The notes under the pieces were generated by a model. The model worked only from the letters and a program-made list of their open reading frames with translations. It did no database searches and was not told the origin of the DNA. 59,851 bases of DNA. Origin: Lachnospiraceae bacterium OF09-6 (GTDB lineage: Bacteria > Bacillota > Clostridia > Lachnospirales > Lachnospiraceae). A program made the translations under genes and the position numbers. The stretch is from contig QUMM01000019.1 in NCBI GenBank assembly GCA_003435055.1, forward strand, positions 1 to 59,851, written 5' to 3'. This document shows, one piece after another, positions 48,890 through 56,866 of this stretch (within the stretch, counting starts at the first letter, position 1; every line of letters starts with the position of its first letter).

Positions 48890-50005
48890 ATGAATCATAA
48901 AACAACTGCCGGATTATCCCAGGCCTGCCACGGCTTTGCGATTGAAGGCACTTACAAAGACTGTGTTCCTTACGGAAACGGTCATATCAACGACACTTAC
49001 CTGCTGACTTATCAGCAGGATGACACAGATGTTCCTTACATCCTGCAGCATATGAACAAAACCATTTTTACCGATCCGGAAGCCCTGATGGAAAATATCA
49101 TCGGAGTAACCAGCTTTCTGAAAAAAAAGATTGCTGCGGCTGGCGGCAATCCCCGCCGCGAGACCCTGGATTTTGTCTTTACTTCCAACGGTAAGCCATA
49201 TTTTATAGACGGATTTGGAGAATACTGGCGTGCTTATCATTATATTGATCAGGTGTATGCGCTGGATCAGGTAAAAAATCCGGAAGACTTTTATCAGAGT
49301 GCTCTCTCCTTTGGACGCTTTCAGCAGATGCTGGCAGATTTTCCAGCTGATACCCTGCATGAGACCATTCCAAACTTTCACAACACCGCAGTTCGTTTTG
49401 GATCCTTTGAAAAGGCTGTTGCCGAAGACGTCTGCCATCGTGTGGCAGGCGTGCGGGAAGAAATCCAGTTTGTCAAAACCCGTTTCGATGTAGCATGTGC
49501 TCTGTGTAATCTTCAAAGTCAGGGACGGCTTCCGCTTCGTGTCACCCATAATGACACAAAGTCTAACAATGTTCTGATTGATGAAGCAACCGGAAAGGGT
49601 CTGTGTGTCATTGATCTGGATACGGTCATGCCAGGTCTGTCAGTGAATGATTTCGGTGATTCTATCCGCTTTGGTGCCAGTACTGCTGCGGAAGATGAAA
49701 CAGATCTTTCCAAAGTCAGCTGTAGTATGGAATTATATGAAGCCTACGTCAAAGGATTTCTGGAAGGCTGCGATGGACGTCTGACTGACGATGAGATTGC
49801 TGCTCTTCCACTTGGTGCCAAGGTTATGACTTATGAATGTGGTATGCGTTTTCTGACAGATTATCTCTCAGGTGATACGTATTTTAAGATTCACCGTCCT
49901 GAACATAATCTGGATCGTGCCCGCACTCAGTTTAAGCTGGTGGCTGATATGGAATCCAAATGGTCGCAGATGCAGGCAATTGTTCAGAACTATATTCACA
50001 AATAA
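48890..50005 (+). CDS. NahK-like N-acetylhexosamine 1-kinase, copy 1
   Basis: 371 residues, aminoglycoside-phosphotransferase fold. Its text runs parallel to bifidobacterial NahK: YGNGHINDTYLLTY, YILQHMNKTIF, the catalytic loop LRVTHNDTKSNNVLID, metal-binding VIDLDTVMPG, DFGDSIRFGAST, YECGMRFLTDYLSGD. NahK makes GlcNAc-1-P and GalNAc-1-P. It follows the transporter genes directly and is ended by a terminator. Sugar specificity is inferred. Confidence 0.83.
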   Translation: MNHKTTAGLSQACHGFAIEGTYKDCVPYGNGHINDTYLLTYQQDDTDVPYILQHMNKTIFTDPEALMENIIGVTSFLKKKIAAAGGNPRRETLDFVFTSNGKPYFIDGFGEYWRAYHYIDQVYALDQVKNPEDFYQSALSFGRFQQMLADFPADTLHETIPNFHNTAVRFGSFEKAVAEDVCHRVAGVREEIQFVKTRFDVACALCNLQSQGRLPLRVTHNDTKSNNVLIDEATGKGLCVIDLDTVMPGLSVNDFGDSIRFGASTAAEDETDLSKVSCSMELYEAYVKGFLEGCDGRLTDDEIAALPLGAKVMTYECGMRFLTDYLSGDTYFKIHRPEHNLDRARTQFKLVADMESKWSQMQAIVQNYIHK

Positions 50006-50014
50006 AGATTATAC

Positions 50015-50062
50015 AAAAGTGAACCAGCTGGTCATCCAACGTCCTGTGGTTCACTTTTCTGT
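50015..50062 (+). terminator. terminator after nahK copy 1
   Basis: AAAAGTGAACCA / TGGTTCACTTTT, a 12-base perfect stem with a 20-base loop, then a T-rich run. Confidence 0.8.
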
Positions 50063-50073
50063 TTTCTCTTTTC

Positions 50074-50102
50074 TAGACAAATAACCGTTACAGTGTTAGA
50101 AT
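50074..50102 (+). promoter_or_regulatory. promoter of the nucleotidyltransferase / kinase pair
   Basis: TAGACA (50074-50079), a 17-base spacer and TAGAAT (50097-50102), followed by a leader hairpin (TCTGCAG / CTGCAGA). Confidence 0.55.
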
Positions 50103-50150
50103 AAAAAAGACTCTGCAGACAGACTTCTGCAGAATATAAAGGAGATTATT

Positions 50151-51074
50151 ATGAACAAACCTACATTAATCATTATGGCTGCCGGTATGGGCAGTCGTTA
50201 CGGTGGATTAAAACAAATCGATCCTGTAGATGAACAGGGTCATATTATTATGGATTTTTCCATTTACGATGCAGTCCGCGCAGGATTCCGGAAGGTGATC
50301 TTTATCATCAAAAAAGAGATCGAGGCAGATTTCAAATCCCGTATCGGTGACCGCATTTCCAAATTAGTAGAAGTTGAATATGTCTATCAGAATCTGGAAC
50401 TTCCGGAAGGATTTACCGTTCCGGAAGGGCGTGTAAAACCATTTGGTACTGCCCATGCCGTACTTTGTGCACTTCCATATATAGATGGTCCTTTTGCTGT
50501 TATCAATGCCGATGACTATTATGGAAGCAAAGCTTATCAGCTGATCTACGATTATCTGACTTCTCACCCGGATGATTCCACTTACCGTTACGCTATGGTA
50601 GGATATATTCTGGAAAATACGCTGACAGAAAATGGCCATGTGGCCAGAGGTGTCTGCGTCACAGATAAGGACGGCGTTCTTCAGACCATTCATGAGCGAA
50701 CACATATCGAAAAACGTGGCGATATCACAGCCTATACCGAAGATGACGGTGCTACCTGGAATGAGATTCCGGCCGGCAGCATTGTATCTATGAATATGTG
50801 GGGCTTCCAGAAGAGTCTTATGGAAGAGCTGAAAAAAGGATTTCCTGAATTCTTAAAAGCAAACCTGGATAAAAATCCTCTGAAATGTGAATATTTCCTT
50901 CCATTTGCAGTGGATGACCTGATTCAGGAAGGGAAAGCCACCGTTCAGGTATTAAAAACGGATGATAAATGGTATGGTGTCACCTACAAAGAAGATAAAG
51001 CATTTGTAGTAAAAGCTATCCAGTCGCTGAAAGATTCCGGCCTATATCCTCAGGAACTCTGGGAGGATCAGTAA
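50151..51074 (+). CDS. sugar-1-phosphate nucleotidyltransferase
   Basis: 307 residues. The nucleotide loop IIMAAGMGSRYGGLKQ (G-x-G-x-R...K) and the metal-binding FAVINADDYYG define the family. It is probably the enzyme that joins the 1-phosphates made by the flanking kinases to a nucleotide (UTP likely). The next gene starts at the base after its stop. Specificity is not visible. Confidence 0.82.
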   Translation: MNKPTLIIMAAGMGSRYGGLKQIDPVDEQGHIIMDFSIYDAVRAGFRKVIFIIKKEIEADFKSRIGDRISKLVEVEYVYQNLELPEGFTVPEGRVKPFGTAHAVLCALPYIDGPFAVINADDYYGSKAYQLIYDYLTSHPDDSTYRYAMVGYILENTLTENGHVARGVCVTDKDGVLQTIHERTHIEKRGDITAYTEDDGATWNEIPAGSIVSMNMWGFQKSLMEELKKGFPEFLKANLDKNPLKCEYFLPFAVDDLIQEGKATVQVLKTDDKWYGVTYKEDKAFVVKAIQSLKDSGLYPQELWEDQ

Positions 51075-52190
51075 ATGAACCAGGAAACCTTAGCCGCAGG
51101 AAGACAGGAAGCCATCTCGGGATTTGATATCCCTGGATGTTTTCTGGACTGCCGTCCATGTGGGAATGGCCACATTAATGATACTTTTATCATGGAATTT
51201 AAAGAAGATGGTCAGATTCGTCGTTATTCTCTTCAACATATGAACCGCACAGTTTTTACGGATCCGATTGCACTGATGGAAAATATTCTCCATGTGACAG
51301 ACTATTTAAAAGAACAGATTCTGGAACAGGGAGGTGATCCACAGAGAGAGACACTGGACTTCGTACATGCCAGAACCGGTGAACCATATTTTGTAGACAG
51401 CTACGGTGAATACTGGAGAGCTTATCATTTTATTGAACATGCCTATGCTCTGGAAGAACTCAGTGGCCCGGAAGATTTTTACGAAAGTGCTGTTGCCTTC
51501 GGCCATTTTCAGAAAATGCTGGCTGCTTTCCCGGCTGACAGTCTTCATGAGACTATTGCCGGTTTTCATGATACCAGATCCCGTTTTGCCACCTTTGAAG
51601 AGGCCGTGAAAAAGGATGTATGTCAGCGTGCTTCTGGTGTTGCAGAAGAAATCCAGTTCGTGAAAAGCCGTTATGATGTAGCCTGTGTGCTTGGTGATCT
51701 TCTAGAAAATGGTACGCTTCCACTTCGTGTTACACACAATGATACAAAATCTAATAATGTCCTGATTGACGAAACTACCAAAAAAGGGCTATGCGTGATT
51801 GATCTGGATACGGTCATGCCAGGACTTGCTGTAAATGACTTTGGTGATTCCATCCGTTTTGGTGCCAGCACCGGTGCGGAGGATGAGAAAAATCTCTCCA
51901 AAATATCCTGTGATCTGGGACTATTTGATGTCTACACAAAAGGCTTCGTTGAAGGCTGCGAAGGAATTCTCACAAAAGAAGAAATCGCCTGCCTCCCTCT
52001 GGGTGCCAAGGTGATGACCTACGAATGTGGCATGCGTTTCCTGACGGATTATCTTTCCGGCGATGTTTATTTTAAGACAGATTATCCTACCCATAATCTG
52101 GATCGTGCCCGTACACAGTTCAAGCTGGTAGCAGACATGGAAGAAAAATGGGAAGAGATGCAGCGCATTACCCAAAAATATATTTTATAA
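51075..52190 (+). CDS. NahK-like N-acetylhexosamine 1-kinase, copy 2
   Basis: 371 residues, exactly the length of copy 1 and alike throughout: CGNGHINDTFIMEF, LQHMNRTVFTDPIALMENI, LRVTHNDTKSNNVLID, VIDLDTVMPGLAVNDFGD. The largest differences are in the first 60 residues and around the linker near 155-215. A tandem pair around a nucleotidyltransferase suggests duplication with split sugar preference. Confidence 0.83.
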   Translation: MNQETLAAGRQEAISGFDIPGCFLDCRPCGNGHINDTFIMEFKEDGQIRRYSLQHMNRTVFTDPIALMENILHVTDYLKEQILEQGGDPQRETLDFVHARTGEPYFVDSYGEYWRAYHFIEHAYALEELSGPEDFYESAVAFGHFQKMLAAFPADSLHETIAGFHDTRSRFATFEEAVKKDVCQRASGVAEEIQFVKSRYDVACVLGDLLENGTLPLRVTHNDTKSNNVLIDETTKKGLCVIDLDTVMPGLAVNDFGDSIRFGASTGAEDEKNLSKISCDLGLFDVYTKGFVEGCEGILTKEEIACLPLGAKVMTYECGMRFLTDYLSGDVYFKTDYPTHNLDRARTQFKLVADMEEKWEEMQRITQKYIL

Positions 52191-52229
52191 TTTTTTTCTT
52201 TTTATTTCATGGGCAGTTTATGCCTGATA

Positions 52230-52259
52230 TTGACTTTTTACCGCATTTCACGTTACTAT
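52230..52259 (+). promoter_or_regulatory. hsp70 operon promoter
   Basis: TTGACT (52230-52235), an 18-base spacer and TACTAT (52254-52259). No CIRCE element is seen, so it is not under ordinary HrcA control. Confidence 0.5.
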
Positions 52260-52304
52260 AAATGCCAGAAACATTCTTAAATAGATTTTAGGAGAAACGT
52301 GAAT

Positions 52305-53854
52305 ATGTCAAAACTTATTGGAATCGATTTAGGCACTACCAACTCCTGCGTAGCCGTAATGGAAGGCGGAGAAAGTGTCATTATCCCTAACGAAAGCGGC
52401 AACAGAACCACACCTTCTGTTGTCGCTTTTACAAAAACAGGAGAACGTCTGATTGGCCAGGCAGCCAAACGTCAGGCTGTCGTAAATCCAGATCGCACGA
52501 TCAGTTCTATCAAGCGCCATATGGGCACTGATTATCATGTAACCATTGATGGGAAATCCTATTCTCCTCAGGAGATCTCAGCCATGATTCTTCAGCAGCT
52601 GAAGAACGATGCCTGTGATTATCTCGGGGAAGAAGTCACGGATGCTGTGATTACGGTACCTGCTTATTTTACAGATGCACAGCGCCAGGCTACCAAAGAT
52701 GCAGGCACCATCGCAGGACTGAACGTACAGCGTATCATCAACGAACCTACTGCTGCTGCTCTGGCTTATGGCATTGACAAAGAAGCGCCGCAGAAGATCA
52801 TGGTCTTCGACCTGGGTGGCGGAACCTTTGATGTCTCCATCCTGGATATCAACAGCGGTGTCATCGAAGTGCTGGCCACCGCCGGTAACAACCACCTGGG
52901 CGGCGATGATTTCGACCAGGCACTGGTGGATCATTTTGTCTCCGAGATTAAAAAAGAATACAAATGTGATGTTCGAAAAGATATTGCAGTTCTGTCCAGG
53001 TTAAAAGAGGCTGCAGAGACTGCAAAGATTGACCTGAGTTCCATGACAGAAACTACCGTCAATCTGCCATTTCTGACCCAGACTAAAAACGGTCCTGTTC
53101 ATTATGAAAGTTCTATGACCCGCGGACTGTTTGACTATCTGACTTCTCATCTGGTGGCCCAGACCATGGATCCTGTTCGCCAGGCAATAGGCGATGCTGG
53201 ACTGACCCCCGCAGATATTTCCAAAGTACTTCTGGTGGGTGGATCAAGCCGTATTCCGGCTGTTCAGGAATCTATTCGCAAATTCATGGGAAAGGAGCCA
53301 TTTAAGGGGATTAACCCAGACGAATGTGTCGCAATGGGAGCTTCCCTTCAGGGCGGTGTTCTGGCAGGTGAAGTGACCGGGCTTCTGCTTCTGGATGTGA
53401 CTCCGCTTTCTCTTGGTATTGAGACCGTAGGCGGCATCTATTCCAAAATTATTGATCGTAATACCACCATCCCGATTACCAAAAGTCAGATCTATACCAC
53501 CGCAGCCAGCTTCCAGACTACGGTAGATATCAAGGTCTTTCAGGCGAACGCCAGATGACCAGAGACAATAAACTAATCGGTGAATTTCATTTAAAGGGCA
53601 TTAAACGAGCTATGCGAGGTGTCCCACAGATTGAGGTTACCTTTGCCATTGATGCCAACGGAATTGTCAATGTATCTGCGAGGGATCTGGGAACTGGAAA
53701 GAGCCAGGAGATCACCATTACCGCTTCTTCCAATCTGAGCAAGGAAGAGATCGACCGCGCCGTATATGAGGCCAGGATGTATGAAGAAGAAGATCAGAAG
53801 CGTCGTGAAGCCGCAGGACAGAAAAAACGGCCATGGCGAAAAAAGAAGGAGTAA
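52305..53854 (+). CDS. Hsp70 family chaperone lacking the C-terminal lid (frameshifted near 53544)
   Basis: 516 residues after adding one G near 53544 (VFQ|GERQM). Nucleotide domain: [67 protein letters not shown]. Linker [18 protein letters not shown] and the beta substrate domain ([19 protein letters not shown] to [10 protein letters not shown]) are complete. The helical lid is cut after its first helix ([19 protein letters not shown]) and a basic tail; DnaK proteins run about 100 residues longer. It heads a four-gene row with a J protein and no grpE. ATG at 52305; a GTG lies two codons upstream. Confidence 0.9.
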
Positions 53855-53863
53855 GTATTTCTT

Positions 53864-54679
53864 ATGTTCGGATATATATTAGCAAATATGGAGCAACTCA
53901 TTCCTGAAGACCGATATCGTTATCAATCCTATTACTGTGGTCTGTGCAGAGCGCTGGGGGATCGGCACAACGCTTTCTGCCGAATGACACTGACCTATGA
54001 TATGACCTTTCTTGCCCTGTTTCTGTCCGCTGTATATGATGCTCCCGAGGCTTTGAAAGATCAGAAATGCCGTATTCATCCATTCAAAAAGCAACAATAT
54101 CTGAAAAGTGAGATCCTGGACTATGCTGCAGACATGAATGTAGTGCTGTCCTACTATAATATGTTAGATGACTGGAATGACGATAAGAATCTGTTAGCAC
54201 TGGGAGAAGCCCGTCTTTTTGAAAAAGAATGCAAAAAGGCTGAGGCTGCCCACCCAAGACAGTGTCAGATGATTCAGCAAAAGCTGAAGGAACTTTCCAA
54301 AATTGAAAAAGATAACATACTGATCCCAGATATCCCTGCCAACTGCTTCGGCGATCTGATGGGAGAACTCTTCGTGCCTTTTGAAGATTCCCTGAACGTG
54401 CGTCTCCGCACCTTCGGCAAAGCGCTGGGAAAATACATCTATATCCTGGATGCCTGCATGGATTTGAAAAAAGATTTAAAAAAACAGAGCTATAATCCAC
54501 TTGTGATCTGTCAAAAAACAGAATTTGATGATATACTGCATATGTTGATGTCTGATGTTGTATCATCTTATCAGGCTCTGAATTTCCAAAAAGACCGTGC
54601 CATTATCGAGAACATCCTGTTTTCCGGAGTTCTCATTAAGTACGAGTTATACAAAAAGAGGGGTGTAAAGAAAAAATGA
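53864..54679 (+). CDS. DUF5685 family protein
   Basis: 271 residues, no signal or clear membrane segment. Near the start [14 protein letters not shown] has a C-x-x-[14 protein letters not shown] and the later [19 protein letters not shown] carry Asp-rich helical patches. It has the all-helical look of a trans-isoprenyl-synthase-like fold, but this is only an impression. DUF5685 proteins stand beside short Hsp70 and J-protein genes in Clostridia. Its stop overlaps the next ATG by four bases. Confidence 0.72.
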   Translation: MFGYILANMEQLIPEDRYRYQSYYCGLCRALGDRHNAFCRMTLTYDMTFLALFLSAVYDAPEALKDQKCRIHPFKKQQYLKSEILDYAADMNVVLSYYNMLDDWNDDKNLLALGEARLFEKECKKAEAAHPRQCQMIQQKLKELSKIEKDNILIPDIPANCFGDLMGELFVPFEDSLNVRLRTFGKALGKYIYILDACMDLKKDLKKQSYNPLVICQKTEFDDILHMLMSDVVSSYQALNFQKDRAIIENILFSGVLIKYELYKKRGVKKK

Positions 54680-55572
54680 CACAGGATCCTTATGAGGTAC
54701 TTGGCGTACCGCGTGGTGCCTCTGAAGAGGAAGTCACAAAAGCATATCGTAAGCTGGCAAAGAAATATCATCCGGATCTGAATCCAGGTGATGAAGAAGC
54801 TGCTAAAAAAATGAGTGAAATCAATGCCGCTTATAATCAGATAAAAAATGGAACAGCTGGAAGTTCCTCTTACGGGAACAGTTCTTCCTACGGAAGCAGT
54901 TCTTCTTATGGTGGAAGTTCTTCCTACGGTGGCCGCTCCTATGGAGGCGGTTCCTATCAGGGCGGTTCCTATGGCAGTGGATCTTATGGTGACGACCCAT
55001 TTGGCAGTTTCTGGGAAGCCTTTGGTGGATTTGGCGACTGGTCGCAGCAGCAAAACAACAATTCCGGTCAGCCTTCTCCATTTGATACGGTTCGCCACTA
55101 TATCCGCAATCACTGTTATGACGAAGCGCTGCATGTGCTAAGTACCATTTCCAACAGAACTGCTGAGTGGTATTTTTTAAGTGCGATTGCCAACTACAAC
55201 AATGGCAATCAGGTCACAGCTTTGTCTCACATCAAAACAGCTGTTCAGATGGAACCGAACAATACCCAATACCGTCAGCTGCTGAATCAGATACAGTCTG
55301 GTGGACGGGTCTTTACAGAACAAAGTCAGAACTTTGGTGGAACCTTCCATACCACGCACAGCTGCTGCTGGTATTATATTGTGATCAATCTGTTCTGTAT
55401 GCTGTGTGGTGGCGGTGGCTGCTGTGGTTTCCGCAATTATGGAAGCTACTACAATACCACACCAAACAACAGCTATTATTATAATGTACCAAATAATAAT
55501 TCCTCACATTCCAGTGTCGGGGAATCTGCAATGGGTAATCCGGCTCAGATTGATCCGGAAGAATATTTGTAA
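54676..55572 (+). CDS. J-domain protein with S/Y/G-rich repeat and Cys-rich tail
   Basis: 298 residues. J domain 1-65 with [15 protein letters not shown] (the H-P-D that stirs Hsp70 ATPase). Residues about 70-125 repeat SSSYGG / GSYGG units, then [16 protein letters not shown] as in DnaJ G/F regions. Residues 140-215 form TPR-like helices ([31 protein letters not shown]). A hydrophobic Cys-rich part ([18 protein letters not shown]) may anchor it in the membrane. No DnaJ zinc fingers. It is the evident partner of the upstream Hsp70. Confidence 0.88.
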   Translation: MTQDPYEVLGVPRGASEEEVTKAYRKLAKKYHPDLNPGDEEAAKKMSEINAAYNQIKNGTAGSSSYGNSSSYGSSSSYGGSSSYGGRSYGGGSYQGGSYGSGSYGDDPFGSFWEAFGGFGDWSQQQNNNSGQPSPFDTVRHYIRNHCYDEALHVLSTISNRTAEWYFLSAIANYNNGNQVTALSHIKTAVQMEPNNTQYRQLLNQIQSGGRVFTEQSQNFGGTFHTTHSCCWYYIVINLFCMLCGGGGCCGFRNYGSYYNTTPNNSYYYNVPNNNSSHSSVGESAMGNPAQIDPEEYL

Positions 55573-55589
55573 GGAGGATTCGTTATATC

Positions 55590-55994
55590 ATGAATAAATT
55601 AAAAGATACTTTGAATCGCTTTCTTCAGGGGCGTTACGGCATGGATCAGCTTGGTCAGGCATTATTTGTTGTCTATCTCGCCTTTTTCGTGCTGAACCTG
55701 GTGACGCGCAGCAGTATTTTCTACACACTGGGACTGATTGTTGTGATCTTTTTCCTGTATCGCTGTCTGTCCAGGAACTTTGAAGCCAGACAGAAAGAAA
55801 ATAATTATTACATGGACCAGTACAATAAAGCTGCCCGCTTTTTCCGTCTTCAGAAAAGAAAATGGCAGGACCGCAACACTCACGTATACCGCAAGTGCCC
55901 GTACTGCCATACAACGATTCGTCTTCCAAAAGTAAAAGGAAAACATGTCACCAACTGTCCAAAGTGCCATAAAGACTTTGAAGTGAAGGTGTAA
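55590..55994 (+). CDS. membrane protein with C-terminal zinc ribbon
   Basis: 134 residues. Two membrane segments (about 25-60: ALFVVYLAFFVLNLV and FYTLGLIVVIFFLY), a basic helix, then a four-cysteine ribbon CPYCHTTIRLPK ... CPKCHKDF. It is the last gene of the Hsp70/J unit, 17 bases after the J gene. The ribbon resembles that of rubredoxin-like or DnaJ zinc modules, and could stand in for the fingers missing in the J protein. No named function. Confidence 0.75.
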   Translation: MNKLKDTLNRFLQGRYGMDQLGQALFVVYLAFFVLNLVTRSSIFYTLGLIVVIFFLYRCLSRNFEARQKENNYYMDQYNKAARFFRLQKRKWQDRNTHVYRKCPYCHTTIRLPKVKGKHVTNCPKCHKDFEVKV

Positions 55995-55997
55995 ACC

Positions 55998-56047
55998 ATG
56001 GGGACGGTGTTTTCTGGCTCTTAAGAGCCAGAAACACCCGTCCCCAT
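55998..56047. repeat. 50-base REP-like palindrome
   Basis: Arms ATGGGGACGGTGTTTTCTGG + CTC and GAGCCAGAAA + CACCCGTCCCCAT around TTAA, almost perfect but for one shifted G/T. GGGGACGG...CCGTCCCC ends are typical of REP elements spread by RAYT transposases. It lies between convergent genes and can end both transcripts. The end of ecfT is read from inside it. Confidence 0.75.
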
Positions 56048-56866
56048 CGGATTATAGAACCTGCTTCCATTCTGGAAGGTAAGTATCAGTGCTCCCACAC
56101 TGAACACCACTAAAAAGATCATAACCGCATAATCGGCTGTCTTCAGTGGTCTTCCGGAATACCAGGTTCTTTTTTTATGCAATCCAAATCTCCTCAGTTC
56201 CATTGCATTGCTGATGGTATCGATTCGCTCCATACCAGTGAAGATCAATGGCAGCAAAATGGTCGCTGTGTTTTTGATTCGCGAAAACAGGGATGCCTTA
56301 GAAGACATCTCAATTCCTCTGGCTGCCTGGGCGTTTTTTATCCGTGTAAAATCTTCCTGCACATCCGGAATGTAGCGGAGCGCAATCGCAACAGAATAGC
56401 CCACATGATACGGTATTCCAATGCGGTTCAGTGAAGCTGCAAATTCACTCGGATTTGTTGTGCAGATGAACATCAGCACTGCCGGAGCCACAGTGAAATA
56501 CTTGATCATGATATTGAATTCATAGAACAACTGCTCTTTTGTCATGTAATAGGACCCAAATAAATGTCCCAGTTCTGTTCTGCTTCCATAGATCTTACAG
56601 CCCTGAAAAGGCGAGAAAAAGAATACCATCACCAGATTCAGACACAGAAACAGAAGGATGAATTTAAACACTGTCCCTACCTGCTTCCAACTGATTCTGG
56701 ACATTCGGAAAATGATCACACTGAGTACCAGCATTACCAGTAATACCCTGGTATCATAAGTAATCATACTGACTACCGACCAGAGAAGAAAGAACAGCAA
56801 CTTCGTGACACCAGTCAGTTCGTCAATCCAAGTATCTTTTTGTTCATACTTCAGAATTCTGGACAT
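56021..56866 (-). CDS. ecfT: ECF transporter T component
   Basis: About 281 residues, five to six membrane segments. Family marks: the coupling-helix motifs AQAARGIEM (A-x-x-x-R-G) and ELRRFG (second A/E-x-x-R-x-x-G). It links the S component to the fused ATPase. Start: ATG after AAAGGAGAG, overlapping the ATPase gene by 23 bases. The last eight residues (MGTGVSGS) come from the palindrome at 55998-56047, so its natural C-terminus was replaced. Confidence 0.88.
   Translation of the reverse strand: MSRILKYEQKDTWIDELTGVTKLLFFLLWSVVSMITYDTRVLLVMLVLSVIIFRMSRISWKQVGTVFKFILLFLCLNLVMVFFFSPFQGCKIYGSRTELGHLFGSYYMTKEQLFYEFNIMIKYFTVAPAVLMFICTTNPSEFAASLNRIGIPYHVGYSVAIALRYIPDVQEDFTRIKNAQAARGIEMSSKASLFSRIKNTATILLPLIFTGMERIDTISNAMELRRFGLHKKRTWYSGRPLKTADYAVMIFLVVFSVGALILTFQNGSRFYNPMGTGVSGS

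Noticed and set aside
49519..49713. Minus-strand frames opposite the NahK genes that look alike in both copies
   Set aside because: They match only because the kinases themselves are paralogs; no start signals.
52191..52304. CIRCE element before the Hsp70
   Set aside because: No TTAGCACTC / GAGTGCTAA pair is present in the gap.
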